Below, one piece after another: positions 25,096 to 33,635 of a DNA stretch of 64,000 bases (positions within the stretch are counted from its first letter, which is position 1; every line of letters starts with the position of its first letter). Origin of the DNA: Desulfuromonadaceae bacterium. Its GTDB lineage: Bacteria; Desulfobacterota; Desulfuromonadia; Desulfuromonadales; Desulfuromonadaceae. The stretch is from NCBI GenBank assembly GCA_016936455.1, contig JAFGXV010000003.1:1-64000 (forward strand). Reading direction: 5' to 3'. The position numbers were made by a program, and so were the translations under genes. The notes beneath the pieces are model-generated. The model worked only from the letters and a program-made list of their open reading frames with translations. It was not told the origin of the DNA and made no database searches.

Positions 25096-26478
25096 ATGAA
25101 GTCAAATGCGCAGATTTTGCTGGTGGACGATGACGAATCCAGCCGCACCGCCCTGAATCTTCTGCTCAGTCAGGCCGGGTATCGCGTCCTCGAAGCCGCA
25201 ACGGGCGAAATCGCTCTCGACACGCTCAAATTGATGCCGGTCGAAGTGCTGATTACCGACCTGATGCTGCCAGGGCTCAGCGGACTCGACATCCTGAAAG
25301 CCACAAAGGAACGCGCACCCGACACGCAAGTCATTCTGGTGACCGGGAATGCCTCGGCCCAAACGGCGGTACAGGCCATGAAAGATGGCGCCTTTGACTA
25401 CATCACCAAACCTCTCAACGCCGAAAATCTGAAAATCATTATCAACAAAGCGCTGGAGAAGCAGAAGCTGGTCGCAGAAAACAAATTTCTGCGTCAGCAG
25501 CTGCGCGGCCGCTACAGTTTTGACAATATTATCGGCAACAGCCTTGCCATGCAGCAGGTGTTCGCCATCATGCAGAAGGTTGTCCACACCGACTCGTCAC
25601 TGCTCATCCTCGGTGAATCCGGCACCGGCAAAGAGCTGGTCGCACGGGCCGTTCACTTCAATGGACCACGCAAGGAAAAGCCCTTTGTCGCCATCAACTG
25701 CGGCGCCATCCCCCAGGAGCTGCTCGAGAGCGAACTGTTTGGCCATGTCCGCGGCTCTTTTACCGGCGCCATTGCCAACAAGATCGGGAAATTTGAACAG
25801 GCAAATCAGGGCACCATTTTTCTCGATGAAATCGGCACCATGCCTGTCCACCTGCAACTTAAACTGCTGCGTGTCCTGCAGGAGCAGGAAGTAGAACCCG
25901 TCGGCAGCAACCGTTGCATCAAGCTCAACGTCCGCGTCATTTCCGCCACCAATGCCAATCTGGAAGAAATGATTTCTGCCGGGCGCTTCCGCGAAGACCT
26001 GTTTTACCGTCTTAACGTCATCCCTATCGGGCTCCCCCCCCTTCGTGAGCGGCGGGAGGATGTGGCCCTGCTGGTGCGCCATTTTCTTAAAAAAAGCTGC
26101 CGCTTTCTCAACCGCGGCCACATCCAGCTTGACCGCGCAGCACTGCAGGTGCTGGAAAATTATGACTGGCCGGGCAATGTGCGGGAACTGGAGAATGTTA
26201 TTGAGCGAACCGTCGCCCTGAGTGAAGGAAACCAGATCAACGTTCTGGACCTTCCCGCGCACATTTCAGGCACCTTTCACAGTCAGAGCGCCGTCCAGTA
26301 CGCCTGGGATCTTCCGGAGGAAGGATTGAACATGCCGGAAGAAATCCGCCGGCTGGAAAACACCTGGATTCGTCAGGCCCTGCAGCGCAGTCAGGGGGTA
26401 AAGGCCAGAGCCGCAGAACTGCTTCAGATTAACCGGACAACGCTGGTCGAGAAGATGCGTCGCAATGGGTTAAACTGA
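25096..26478 (+). CDS. Sigma54-dependent response regulator, NtrC family
   Basis: This 460-residue activator has a receiver domain (about 1-120, with VLITDLMLPGLSG), an AAA+ domain (about 140-375) and a C-terminal Fis-type helix-turn-helix. The AAA+ part shows Walker A GESGTGKE, Walker B GTIFLDEIG and the sigma54-contact loop at residues 220-225, which here is GSFTGA instead of the usual GAFTGA. The end, GVKARAAELLQINRTTLVEKMRRNG, is the DNA-binding domain. AAGGAAG lies about 7 nt before the ATG. No histidine kinase is adjacent; the next genes are two periplasmic-binding-type proteins. Confidence 0.93.
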   Translation: MKSNAQILLVDDDESSRTALNLLLSQAGYRVLEAATGEIALDTLKLMPVEVLITDLMLPGLSGLDILKATKERAPDTQVILVTGNASAQTAVQAMKDGAFDYITKPLNAENLKIIINKALEKQKLVAENKFLRQQLRGRYSFDNIIGNSLAMQQVFAIMQKVVHTDSSLLILGESGTGKELVARAVHFNGPRKEKPFVAINCGAIPQELLESELFGHVRGSFTGAIANKIGKFEQANQGTIFLDEIGTMPVHLQLKLLRVLQEQEVEPVGSNRCIKLNVRVISATNANLEEMISAGRFREDLFYRLNVIPIGLPPLRERREDVALLVRHFLKKSCRFLNRGHIQLDRAALQVLENYDWPGNVRELENVIERTVALSEGNQINVLDLPAHISGTFHSQSAVQYAWDLPEEGLNMPEEIRRLENTWIRQALQRSQGVKARAAELLQINRTTLVEKMRRNGLN

Positions 26479-26588
26479 GGCCCCCCAACACATCCCGGCC
26501 TTCCCCATCCCCCGCCACGAACGATCATGAAATAAAACAAATATGAAAAAAATTCAGATTAGAATAATTTACAGCTATACTCTAAGAC

Positions 26589-27554
26589 ATGGGATTTATC
26601 GTAAAAACAATACATTACACCTTGACGGCTCTATTGCTCTGTTGCAGCCTATCGGCGTGCCCGAAACAGGAAGGCGCCCCGGCGCGTATCGCCTTTCACC
26701 CTTGGATCGGTTACGAATCACTGGCTTTGTGCCAGCAGGAGCGGTTTATAGACCCCAAGCGGGTTGAACTCGTCCCCAGCCAATCCCTCTCACATTCCAG
26801 CGACCTGCTGCGCAACGGCAGTGTCGATGCCGCTGCTCTCACCCTCGACGAGGTGCTCAAGCTACGTCAGGAGGGGGTACAACTAACGGTTATCCTTATC
26901 TTCGATCTCTCCGTCGGAGCGGACATCGCGCTTGCCCGGCCCGGAATCAACGATGCGGCGCAGCTGAAAGGAAAAACAATCGGGTTGGAGCAGTCGGCCC
27001 TCGGCCAGCTGATGCTCACCGCCATCCTCGAGCGTGCCCAGCTCGATATCGACCAAGTGCACCTGCATTACTGCCCTGTACCGAAACATGGGCAGTTGTG
27101 GCAGGAATCAGACATCGACGCCCTGATCACCTATCTGCCACTGCCTAAAGAAATCAGGTCGAACGCTGTAGAGTTATTTGATTCGCGCCAGCTACCCAAC
27201 ACCATTCGCGATGTGCTGGCGGTGCGCAGCGACCGGCTTGAAGCCCTGCGCCCCGCATGGGAGCATATTCTGAAGGAGCACTTTCATCTGCTATCGCGAC
27301 TACTGTCGGAGGACCCGGACACCCTGCACCGGCTAGCGTGTCTGCTGGGGTACTCAATCCAGCAAACAGCGGAAGTCTTGCGTAAAATCAGTTTTCCCTG
27401 CTTGAAATGCAATCGCACCTACCTCAACGGCACTCCCGAACAGATGACACGACTGACATCCAACCTGATCCGCATCATGCAGCGGGCCGAACTCCTATCC
27501 GGCGATATCCGTCTGGACGGGCTGGTCGACAACTCCTTCTTGCCCCGGACATAG
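26589..27554 (+). CDS. Substrate-binding lipoprotein (NMT1/SsuA-like)
   Basis: This 321-residue protein starts with a lipoprotein signal: a hydrophobic core, then the lipobox LSAC with C24. The mature part has an NMT1/THI5-SsuA-like binding fold: ARIAFHPWIGYESLALCQQ, the DAAALTLDEVLKLR segment, LKGKTIGLEQSALGQLM, and DALITYLP. Such folds bind small organic ligands for ABC uptake or for sensing. No ABC permease or ATPase gene follows; instead the next gene, 6 bp away, is a membrane GGDEF protein. That suggests a sensory role. It has extra cysteines near its C-terminus (FPCLKCNRTY). The start has no strong Shine-Dalgarno. Confidence 0.75.
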   Translation: MGFIVKTIHYTLTALLLCCSLSACPKQEGAPARIAFHPWIGYESLALCQQERFIDPKRVELVPSQSLSHSSDLLRNGSVDAAALTLDEVLKLRQEGVQLTVILIFDLSVGADIALARPGINDAAQLKGKTIGLEQSALGQLMLTAILERAQLDIDQVHLHYCPVPKHGQLWQESDIDALITYLPLPKEIRSNAVELFDSRQLPNTIRDVLAVRSDRLEALRPAWEHILKEHFHLLSRLLSEDPDTLHRLACLLGYSIQQTAEVLRKISFPCLKCNRTYLNGTPEQMTRLTSNLIRIMQRAELLSGDIRLDGLVDNSFLPRT

Positions 27555-27560
27555 AACACC

Positions 27561-29141
27561 ATGAAATATCATCTTCTCATCCTGACCAGCCTGTTCCTAT
27601 TTGTCGGATCTATTGCCGGAGCGGCTGATCTGACACGAAAAACCATTATTGGCGTGCTGGCCTTTCAGCCTAAATCGACAGCGGCTCAAAGCTGGTCGAT
27701 TTTGGGTGACTACCTTTCCACAACTCGCCCCGAGCTGGGAAAAGTGCTAGTTCAACCCTATTCCGAGCAGGAATTAGAGCGGGCGATCCAGAGCAGTCAA
27801 ATCGACTTTATCCTGACCAATCCAGCCCAGTACATACAGTTCCATCACCATTACGGCCTGTCTGCACCATTGGTGACGGTCGTGCGCGGCTCAGCCGCCA
27901 ACCCACTGACCGCCTTCGGCGGAACCATCTTTACCCTAACCGACAACAACCGGGTCAACAGCCTGCGCGACTTGGCCGCAAAGAAGGTGGCCATTCCCTT
28001 CCAGACCGCTTTCGGTGCCGCCGAAATGCAGCAGTACGAATTACTTCTGAACGAGTTGCCAACCATTCGGGATGAACAGTTTGTTCTGACCGGCCTACCT
28101 CACGACAATATGGTGAGAGCGGTCCTCAACGGCGAGGCGGAAGTGGGCTTTGCCCGTGCTGGCACCCTTGAGCGGATGGCAGCCAACGGGCAGATCCGTC
28201 TGTCCCAGTTCAAGATCATCAACAAACAGCTCCTGGGTTGCTATCCGGCTCAGGTATCAACCCACCTCTACCCTGAATGGCCGCTGGCGGCACTACGCCA
28301 CGTTTCTCCAACCGAACAGGGTGACGTCATTGCGGCCCTGCTCGACATGCGCCACATTCCGGAAGGAACCTTGCCCTTCGGCGTACGCGGCTTTCTTCCG
28401 CCAGCCAATTACAGCAGTGTCGAGAACATGATGCGGGCCCTGCGGGTCCCTCCGTTTGAAGCGCCGCCGCAACTAACGCTTGATGAGTTGTGGACACAGT
28501 ACCAGTGGCCGATTCTGGCGATTATCCTGACGTTGCTGTTGATCTCGACATTGTCCTTCTACCTGCTTATCAGCCGACGCCGCCTGTATCAGGCCCAGCA
28601 GGAACTGAAAGAATTGAGCGAGAAAGATGCCCTCACCGGCCTGTATAACCGCCGAAAATTCTTTTCCAGCCTCGACGCGGAATGGGTCGCCGCCCGGCGC
28701 AGCGGCAACAGAACCGCCCTGCTGCTGATCGACATCGACCACTTTAAAACCTACAATGACCGCTATGGCCACCTGGAAGGGGATAGTGCGCTGGTAAAAG
28801 TGGCCGCGACGCTCAAGGAAAACCTGCTGCGCCCCAGAGACCTGGTGGCGCGCTATGGTGGGGAGGAGTTTATTGTTCTGCTACCGGAAACGGAACAGGG
28901 TGATGCGCTGCATGTGGCACAGCGCCTGAGGAAAAGCATTGAGCAGATCAGTCTCCACCCTGTGATGACGACACCGGCACTGACTATCAGCATCGGCGTC
29001 GCAAGCCTTGGCACGGATGAGACGCAGAAAAAAGAAACACTCATCGAACTGGCAGACCAGGCTCTTTACGAGGCAAAACGAAGCGGCCGCAACTGCGTCA
29101 AAACGCCGCCGGGAACGACACCAGAGGAGCTTTCGGCCTGA
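27561..29141 (+). CDS. Membrane diguanylate cyclase with periplasmic PhnD-like sensor domain
   Basis: This 526-residue protein has an N-terminal signal peptide (about 1-22) and a PhnD/phosphonate-binding-type periplasmic domain (about 28-300), with typical FILTNPAQYIQFHHHYG and DLAAKKVAIPFQTAFGAAE. One transmembrane helix (about 315-337) leads to a cytoplasmic GGDEF domain. The active-site loop is GGEEF (433-437), an accepted active variant, and an inhibitory-site RPRD (424-427) lies exactly five residues before it. DALTGLYNRR and LLIDIDHFKTYND are present. It would turn binding of a periplasmic ligand, perhaps with the lipoprotein encoded 6 bp upstream, into c-di-GMP synthesis. The ligand is unknown. 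Confidence 0.88.
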   Translation: MKYHLLILTSLFLFVGSIAGAADLTRKTIIGVLAFQPKSTAAQSWSILGDYLSTTRPELGKVLVQPYSEQELERAIQSSQIDFILTNPAQYIQFHHHYGLSAPLVTVVRGSAANPLTAFGGTIFTLTDNNRVNSLRDLAAKKVAIPFQTAFGAAEMQQYELLLNELPTIRDEQFVLTGLPHDNMVRAVLNGEAEVGFARAGTLERMAANGQIRLSQFKIINKQLLGCYPAQVSTHLYPEWPLAALRHVSPTEQGDVIAALLDMRHIPEGTLPFGVRGFLPPANYSSVENMMRALRVPPFEAPPQLTLDELWTQYQWPILAIILTLLLISTLSFYLLISRRRLYQAQQELKELSEKDALTGLYNRRKFFSSLDAEWVAARRSGNRTALLLIDIDHFKTYNDRYGHLEGDSALVKVAATLKENLLRPRDLVARYGGEEFIVLLPETEQGDALHVAQRLRKSIEQISLHPVMTTPALTISIGVASLGTDETQKKETLIELADQALYEAKRSGRNCVKTPPGTTPEELSA

Positions 29142-29174
29142 GAGAGGCCACCGGCGCAAGCGAGAAGAAAAAAA

Positions 29175-30071
29175 CTACGCCTGTTTGGCCAACAGCAGAT
29201 GATCGTAAAAAGCCAGCGCCAGAGGGCTGAGTTGACGGTTGCGCCGCTGAACCAGATAAAAAGAACGAGGCAAGCTCACACCCTCAAGGGCAACCGCCGC
29301 CAGCGTCCCGCGCTCGACATCCTCGGCAACAGACAGCGAAGACAGAATCGCAATACCAATGCCGGCACGCACCCCCTGCCGCACCGCTTCGTTGCTGCCA
29401 ACCTCGGCAACGACCTGAAAATGAGCCACATCAACTCCGGCATCCTTCAGCCCGCGACTCATCTCAATGCGGGTTCCCGATCCCGGCTCACGCAGGATAA
29501 AGGGTTCATCCATCAACTCAGCCGGCTTTACCGCAGAACGATGCGCCCAGCGGTGATCAGCCGGAACCGTCAGCACCAGTTCATCGGAGAACAGGGCCTC
29601 GCATTCCACCCGCTGATCCTTCCACAGGGTGCCGATCAACCCAAGCTCCAATGTTCCTTTCAGCACCTCTTCGACGACCTGCGAGGTGCCGGAAATTTTC
29701 AGCATCAGTTCGGCGTTGCGGTGCGACTGCTTGAACCGCTCGAGCAATGAGGGCAAGAGGTAAGCCCCGGGAATGGTACTGGCGCCGACGGCCAGCTTGC
29801 CCGCAAGATTGCCTTGATACTGGCATATCGCCTGCTCGGCCTCATTTTTCAGCTGGATGATCCGCCGCGCATACTGGTAAAGAATCCGCCCGGCATGGGT
29901 CGGCTGGGCCTTCCGACCGAGACGGTCGATCAGTTTTTCACCGAACTGTTCTTCCAGCATGCGGATATGCTCACTGACCGAGGGTTGAGACAGCAGAGAA
30001 GCTTCCGCCGCCCGGGTAAAACTCCCCAGATCAACAACTTTGCAAAACACTTCAAGACGACGTATATCCAC
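29175..30071 (-). CDS. LysR family transcriptional regulator
   Basis: This 298-residue regulator has an N-terminal winged helix-turn-helix (IRRLEVFCKVVDLGSFTRAAE, about 1-60) and the two-lobed LysR effector domain. The start is a GTG at 30071. AGGAG sits 6 nt upstream and the family homology begins there, whereas the open frame extends to 30155 with unrelated residues. It lies 22 bp downstream of metF on the same strand, so it is likely co-transcribed with it, unlike the common divergent LysR arrangement. It resembles CysL- or selenium-associated LysR types. The effector is not identifiable. Confidence 0.9.
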   Translation of the reverse strand: MDIRRLEVFCKVVDLGSFTRAAEASLLSQPSVSEHIRMLEEQFGEKLIDRLGRKAQPTHAGRILYQYARRIIQLKNEAEQAICQYQGNLAGKLAVGASTIPGAYLLPSLLERFKQSHRNAELMLKISGTSQVVEEVLKGTLELGLIGTLWKDQRVECEALFSDELVLTVPADHRWAHRSAVKPAELMDEPFILREPGSGTRIEMSRGLKDAGVDVAHFQVVAEVGSNEAVRQGVRAGIGIAILSSLSVAEDVERGTLAAVALEGVSLPRSFYLVQRRNRQLSPLALAFYDHLLLAKQA

Positions 30072-30093
30072 GAACAACTCCTGAGAAAGCGCG

Positions 30094-30978
30094 TCAGCAG
30101 GACAATGCAGGACACAGGCCCAGCCGCTGAAAAATTTCCAGCGTTGCATCGGCACTGTTCAGCGTATAGAAATGCACACCCTTCACCCTGTTTTTCAGCA
30201 AATCATCGACCTGCGCCGTGGCCCAATCAATCCCGATACGGCGCACCGACTCATCATCATCCGCGGCCAGGACCTGGCGCAGCAGCGCAGCCGGATAGCG
30301 TGCGCCCGCCGCCAGTTCCGCCATGCGCTCCATGCCCTTACGCGTCTGAACAGGCATAATGCCGGCAATGATCGGCACCCGGATACCAGCCAGTTCACAG
30401 CGTTCACAGAAATCATAGAAATCACGATTGTCAAAAAACAGTTGAGTGACAATATAGTCCGCCCCGGCATCAACCTTGCGTTGAAGGTACTCGATCTCCA
30501 ATAGCCGGTTAGGGGTTTCTGGATGACCCTCGGGGAAGCCGGCGACGCCGATGCTCATGTGCGGGAATTCGCGGCGCACAAACGACACCAGATCCGCAGC
30601 ATGAGAAAAACCCTCCAGCGGCGGATGCCAGTTTTCCTGATCCTGGGGAGGGTCACCGCGCAGAGCCAGCACATTCTCGACACCGGCTTCGGCGTAATTG
30701 GCCAGAATAGCCCGCACATCCGCGTGGGTGGCGGCGACACAGGTCTGGTGCGGAACCACGGTCAGGCCGATTTCACGGTGAATGCGCAGGACCAGATCAT
30801 TGGTCTTTTCCCGAGTACTGCCGCCAGCGCCATAGGTTACGCTGACCGAAGAAGGATTAAGCGGGGCCAACTGCTGGATATTCTCCAGCAACTTCTGCCA
30901 GCCGTTATCGGTTTTGGGCGGGAAAAACTCAAAACTCAGTGAAGGAGCCTCTCCACTGAGGATTCTTTTCATCAGCAT
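30094..30978 (-). CDS. metF: Methylenetetrahydrofolate reductase [NAD(P)H], short form
   Basis: This 294-residue flavoprotein reduces 5,10-methylenetetrahydrofolate to methyl-tetrahydrofolate, for methionine synthesis or the methyl branch of the Wood-Ljungdahl pathway. The TIM-barrel hallmarks are LSFEFFPPKTD, VTYGAGGSTREKT, NVLALRGDPP and YIVTQLFFDN. It is the compact form, with only the catalytic domain. Length is full for this type. ATGs at 30978 and 30972 are both possible. The C-terminal partner MetV is not seen next to it. Downstream on the same strand is a LysR regulator. Confidence 0.94.
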   Translation of the reverse strand: MLMKRILSGEAPSLSFEFFPPKTDNGWQKLLENIQQLAPLNPSSVSVTYGAGGSTREKTNDLVLRIHREIGLTVVPHQTCVAATHADVRAILANYAEAGVENVLALRGDPPQDQENWHPPLEGFSHAADLVSFVRREFPHMSIGVAGFPEGHPETPNRLLEIEYLQRKVDAGADYIVTQLFFDNRDFYDFCERCELAGIRVPIIAGIMPVQTRKGMERMAELAAGARYPAALLRQVLAADDDESVRRIGIDWATAQVDDLLKNRVKGVHFYTLNSADATLEIFQRLGLCPALSC

Positions 30979-31050
30979 AGCTTCTCTCTATTCTTCTTTC
31001 TGTTGAGACGAATCATTCAATAAGGCCCAGCGCTTCGACCCCGAAACTGT

Positions 31051-31914
31051 TCAGGCAACGGCAATCCGCGTGGGCTGGCGCCAACGGCAGGAACCGCCGA
31101 GTTCTGTCAGCAGCTCAATCGCCCTGTCTATACCACTGCCCACCGAAGCCACACCGTGGGAATCATCCCCGGGAACCACGGCAATCCCCAACTCAAGGGC
31201 CTCACGCAGCAGCGGACGAGAAAGGTAGGGCTCGCTGGCCCCCTTGTCCAGTGCGCGCATATTGAGGTCAAGGCACAGATCCAATTCGCGAATACGTAAC
31301 AAATTGCGCGTCATGCGCCGGGCAATCTCCGGTTGCTGTAAACGCCGTGGATACTCGGGATCATACAGTCTCACCAGGTCAAAGTGGCCGACCACCTCAG
31401 GGCGCAGGCCCTCAATCATGGCCAGTTGGTCATCAAAATAGGCGGCATACAGGGCATCCATTCCGCCTAAAGAATCTCTGGCGCGCTCGTATTCAGTCGG
31501 ACTAAAATCGAAGTTTACCCCTCGCACGTGATGGACCGAACCGACAATATAGTCGAGGTGGTACTGCTCACGCAAGTCCTGCACCAGCTTCTGGCTTCCG
31601 GGATACCACTCGCTTTCCATGGCGACAAACAGTTGAATCCGGTCACGGTACGCCGCCTGAAGGCGGCGCGCCTCAGCGACAAAAACACCAAACTGCTGAT
31701 GCAGTTCCTCTGCCGTGATGCCCTGGCGAACCTCATCGGCGTAACGGAACGCATCGCTGACGGGTGGCATGTGTTCGGTGAGGCCGACCCAGCAAAACCC
31801 TTTTTCAATATAGGTCAGCACAATCTCTTCAAGCTGATCCCGAGCATGCAGACAGAACTGACCACTGTGTCCGCCATGGATCGAAACCCTGTCGATCTTG
31901 TCCCTGTCAGCCAT
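31051..31914 (-). CDS. PHP-domain phosphatase, histidinol-phosphatase (HisK) type
   Basis: This 287-residue metallo-phosphoesterase has PHP-fold motifs: SIHGGHSGQFCLHA (first metal cluster), FCWVGLTEHMPP, YIVGSVHHVRG, VVGHFDLVRLY and VVPGDDSHGV. HisK-type enzymes hydrolyse histidinol phosphate in histidine synthesis, which is the best guess here. Related PHP proteins act on other phosphates. ATG 31914 is chosen since AGGAGG lies just upstream; the longer frame to 31980 would include that site in coding sequence. No other his genes are nearby. It is divergent from ridA. Confidence 0.85.
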   Translation of the reverse strand: MADRDKIDRVSIHGGHSGQFCLHARDQLEEIVLTYIEKGFCWVGLTEHMPPVSDAFRYADEVRQGITAEELHQQFGVFVAEARRLQAAYRDRIQLFVAMESEWYPGSQKLVQDLREQYHLDYIVGSVHHVRGVNFDFSPTEYERARDSLGGMDALYAAYFDDQLAMIEGLRPEVVGHFDLVRLYDPEYPRRLQQPEIARRMTRNLLRIRELDLCLDLNMRALDKGASEPYLSRPLLREALELGIAVVPGDDSHGVASVGSGIDRAIELLTELGGSCRWRQPTRIAVA

Positions 31915-31964
31915 ACCGTCCTCCTGTCCGCCGCTGAACCGCTGATTCGCCCGTAATGGCGGCT

Positions 31965-31992
31965 TTTGCTTCATCGCCATTCAAGCTATAGT
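31965..31992 (+). promoter_or_regulatory. Candidate ridA promoter
   Basis: TTTGCT (31965-31970) and TATAGT (31987-31992) are 16 bp apart. The predicted leader is about 33 nt. Confidence 0.45.
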
Positions 31993-32031
31993 AGGCGATG
32001 ACATTCTTGACCCCGACACAAAGGAGTTTCC

Positions 32032-32412
32032 ATGAAAAACGCAATTCAAAGCCCTGACGCCCCGGCCGCCATCGGCCCCTACTCTCAGGCCATCGACACC
32101 GGCTCGCTGGTCTTCTTCTCCGGCCAGATCCCGATGGACCCGTCGACGGGACAGCTGGCTGGGTCAACCATCGAAGACCAAACCCGCCAGGTAATGCAGA
32201 ACATGCGGGCAGTTCTGGGCGCGGCAAGACTTGATTTTTCCCACGTGGTCAAGACCACCATTTTTCTGACCGACCTGGCTCATTTCACCACGGTCAATGC
32301 CATCTATGGCGAACACTTCAGTGACCCGGCGCCGGCACGCGCCTGCGTGCAGGTGGCGGCTTTACCCAAGGACGCCCTGATCGAAATCGAATGGATCGCC
32401 GCCCGGCCTTAG
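32032..32412 (+). CDS. ridA: RidA family reactive-enamine/imine deaminase
   Basis: This 126-residue trimer-forming protein hydrolyses reactive enamine and imine intermediates released by PLP enzymes such as threonine dehydratase. Typical segments are SPDAPAAIGPYSQAI at the start, LVFFSGQIPMDPSTGQL, VVKTTIFLTDLAHF, and the end ARACVQVAALPKDALIEIEWIA with the conserved arginine that binds the substrate carboxylate. AAAGGAG lies upstream of the ATG at 32032. The gene is monocistronic, ended by a hairpin at 32424-32449. Confidence 0.95.
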   Translation: MKNAIQSPDAPAAIGPYSQAIDTGSLVFFSGQIPMDPSTGQLAGSTIEDQTRQVMQNMRAVLGAARLDFSHVVKTTIFLTDLAHFTTVNAIYGEHFSDPAPARACVQVAALPKDALIEIEWIAARP

Positions 32413-32423
32413 AACCTCAGCAC

Positions 32424-32449
32424 GGGTCAGGGGCGGAAGCTCCTGACCC
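32424..32449. terminator. GC-rich hairpin between convergent ridA and the TPR gene
   Basis: GGGTCAGG (32424-32431) pairs with CCTGACCC (32442-32449). Three more pairs close it on a GGAA tetraloop of the GNRA type. There is no T-tract, so it is either a U-less bidirectional terminator or an RNA-stability element. Confidence 0.55.
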
Positions 32450-32479
32450 GCCGTATCCCCTCGCTACAAAACGAGTGTT

Positions 32480-33628
32480 TCAGTCCTTTTTGATGTAGCA
32501 ATCCTGTCCTGCGGCCTTGAGCTGTTTCTGGGCAGCCACGGCAGATGGATAATCAGCGTACAGCCCGGCAATAACATCATAGCGTCGTTCCGGCGTTTCA
32601 ATCTTCTGAATCATGGCCTGCTCAAACCCCAATCGCCTCAAGGTTCGCAAGCAGTCGTCGGCATACTCGCGACAATGAAATGCCCCGGCCATCAGATGGA
32701 ACGACAGCTCTGTCTGGCTGTCGACCACCGTTTGATCGCGTTTTGACAGATCATTCGAAGCCTTTCGCGTCAAATATCTGGTCCAGAACGCCGGATCAAA
32801 CGGCGCAATGCGCTGCACGATCCATGACTGGTCATCATGCTGAATCAATACCGGCCGCTCAAAACTGTTCAGCCCAGACAGAGTTGCAGCCAGCTGCGGA
32901 TTCAGATCCTGCGGCTGCAGCATGCCGACATAGCCGCCGCTGTCCTTCTCCTCACCCGTGGAAAACTCGCGCGCCAGTTCCTCAAACAGCTCGCCCTCGC
33001 CCAGACGCCTCAGCACCACCTCCGCCAGTGCGCCATCAACAAGGCTGATACGGCGCAGGAAAATGGCTGATCCGTCAGCGGGCCAGGGGTGTTCCGGCAG
33101 GGTTTGCCCGAAGTCCGTCAGTTTGCGCTCCAGCTCAAACCCCGGCAGCCCCAGCTGACGGGCCAGCACCAGAGCGCAGGCACTACGGTCATAATCGCCC
33201 AGCCGAAACAGCACTTCTCCCAAGTAATAGTAGCCGAAGGAAAACCCGGGATTCAGCTCCAGCACCCGCTCAAACGCCTGGCGGGCCTTAGCCAGCTGAC
33301 CGCCAGCCAGGGCAAAGACACCGAGCTCCATGTACAGGTAGTCCTCATCCGTGGCCCGACGCAACGTCTGCTCCATCTCACTGACGGCCTGGTCGACAAA
33401 TCCGAGATCGTAGAGAATCTGTGCCTGTTGACGGTGAATATTGGGGTCGTCCGTCCCCTGCTCCAGAGCATGCCGCAACGAGCTCAACGCCCAGAACGGT
33501 CGTCCCGCTTCGAGATGACGCTGGGCCAGCTGCAGGTGGATCTGGCGTGGCGTCACATCATTGGCGGCATGTGCGGAACCTGTCAGACCAACAACAGCGA
33601 ATAGAACAAGCGCGATAAGGTCCTTCAT
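32480..33628 (-). CDS. Exported TPR protein with parvulin-like and SPOR domains
   Basis: This 382-residue protein has a cleavable signal peptide (about 1-21, ending AHA). TPR-type helices follow (about 25-165, for example WALSSLRHALEQG and AKARQAFERVLELNPGFSFGYYYLG). Next is a region resembling a PpiC/parvulin peptidyl-prolyl isomerase (about 188-275, with ALAEVVLRRLGEGELFEELAREFS, SGGYVGML and SWIVQRI). The end (about 305-380) looks like a SPOR peptidoglycan-binding domain. The combination suggests a periplasmic envelope or division factor. The parvulin part may be a scaffold rather than active enzyme. It follows the uracil-DNA glycosylase gene by 7 bp. Confidence 0.72.
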   Translation of the reverse strand: MKDLIALVLFAVVGLTGSAHAANDVTPRQIHLQLAQRHLEAGRPFWALSSLRHALEQGTDDPNIHRQQAQILYDLGFVDQAVSEMEQTLRRATDEDYLYMELGVFALAGGQLAKARQAFERVLELNPGFSFGYYYLGEVLFRLGDYDRSACALVLARQLGLPGFELERKLTDFGQTLPEHPWPADGSAIFLRRISLVDGALAEVVLRRLGEGELFEELAREFSTGEEKDSGGYVGMLQPQDLNPQLAATLSGLNSFERPVLIQHDDQSWIVQRIAPFDPAFWTRYLTRKASNDLSKRDQTVVDSQTELSFHLMAGAFHCREYADDCLRTLRRLGFEQAMIQKIETPERRYDVIAGLYADYPSAVAAQKQLKAAGQDCYIKKD

Positions 33629-33635
33629 CTTTTCT

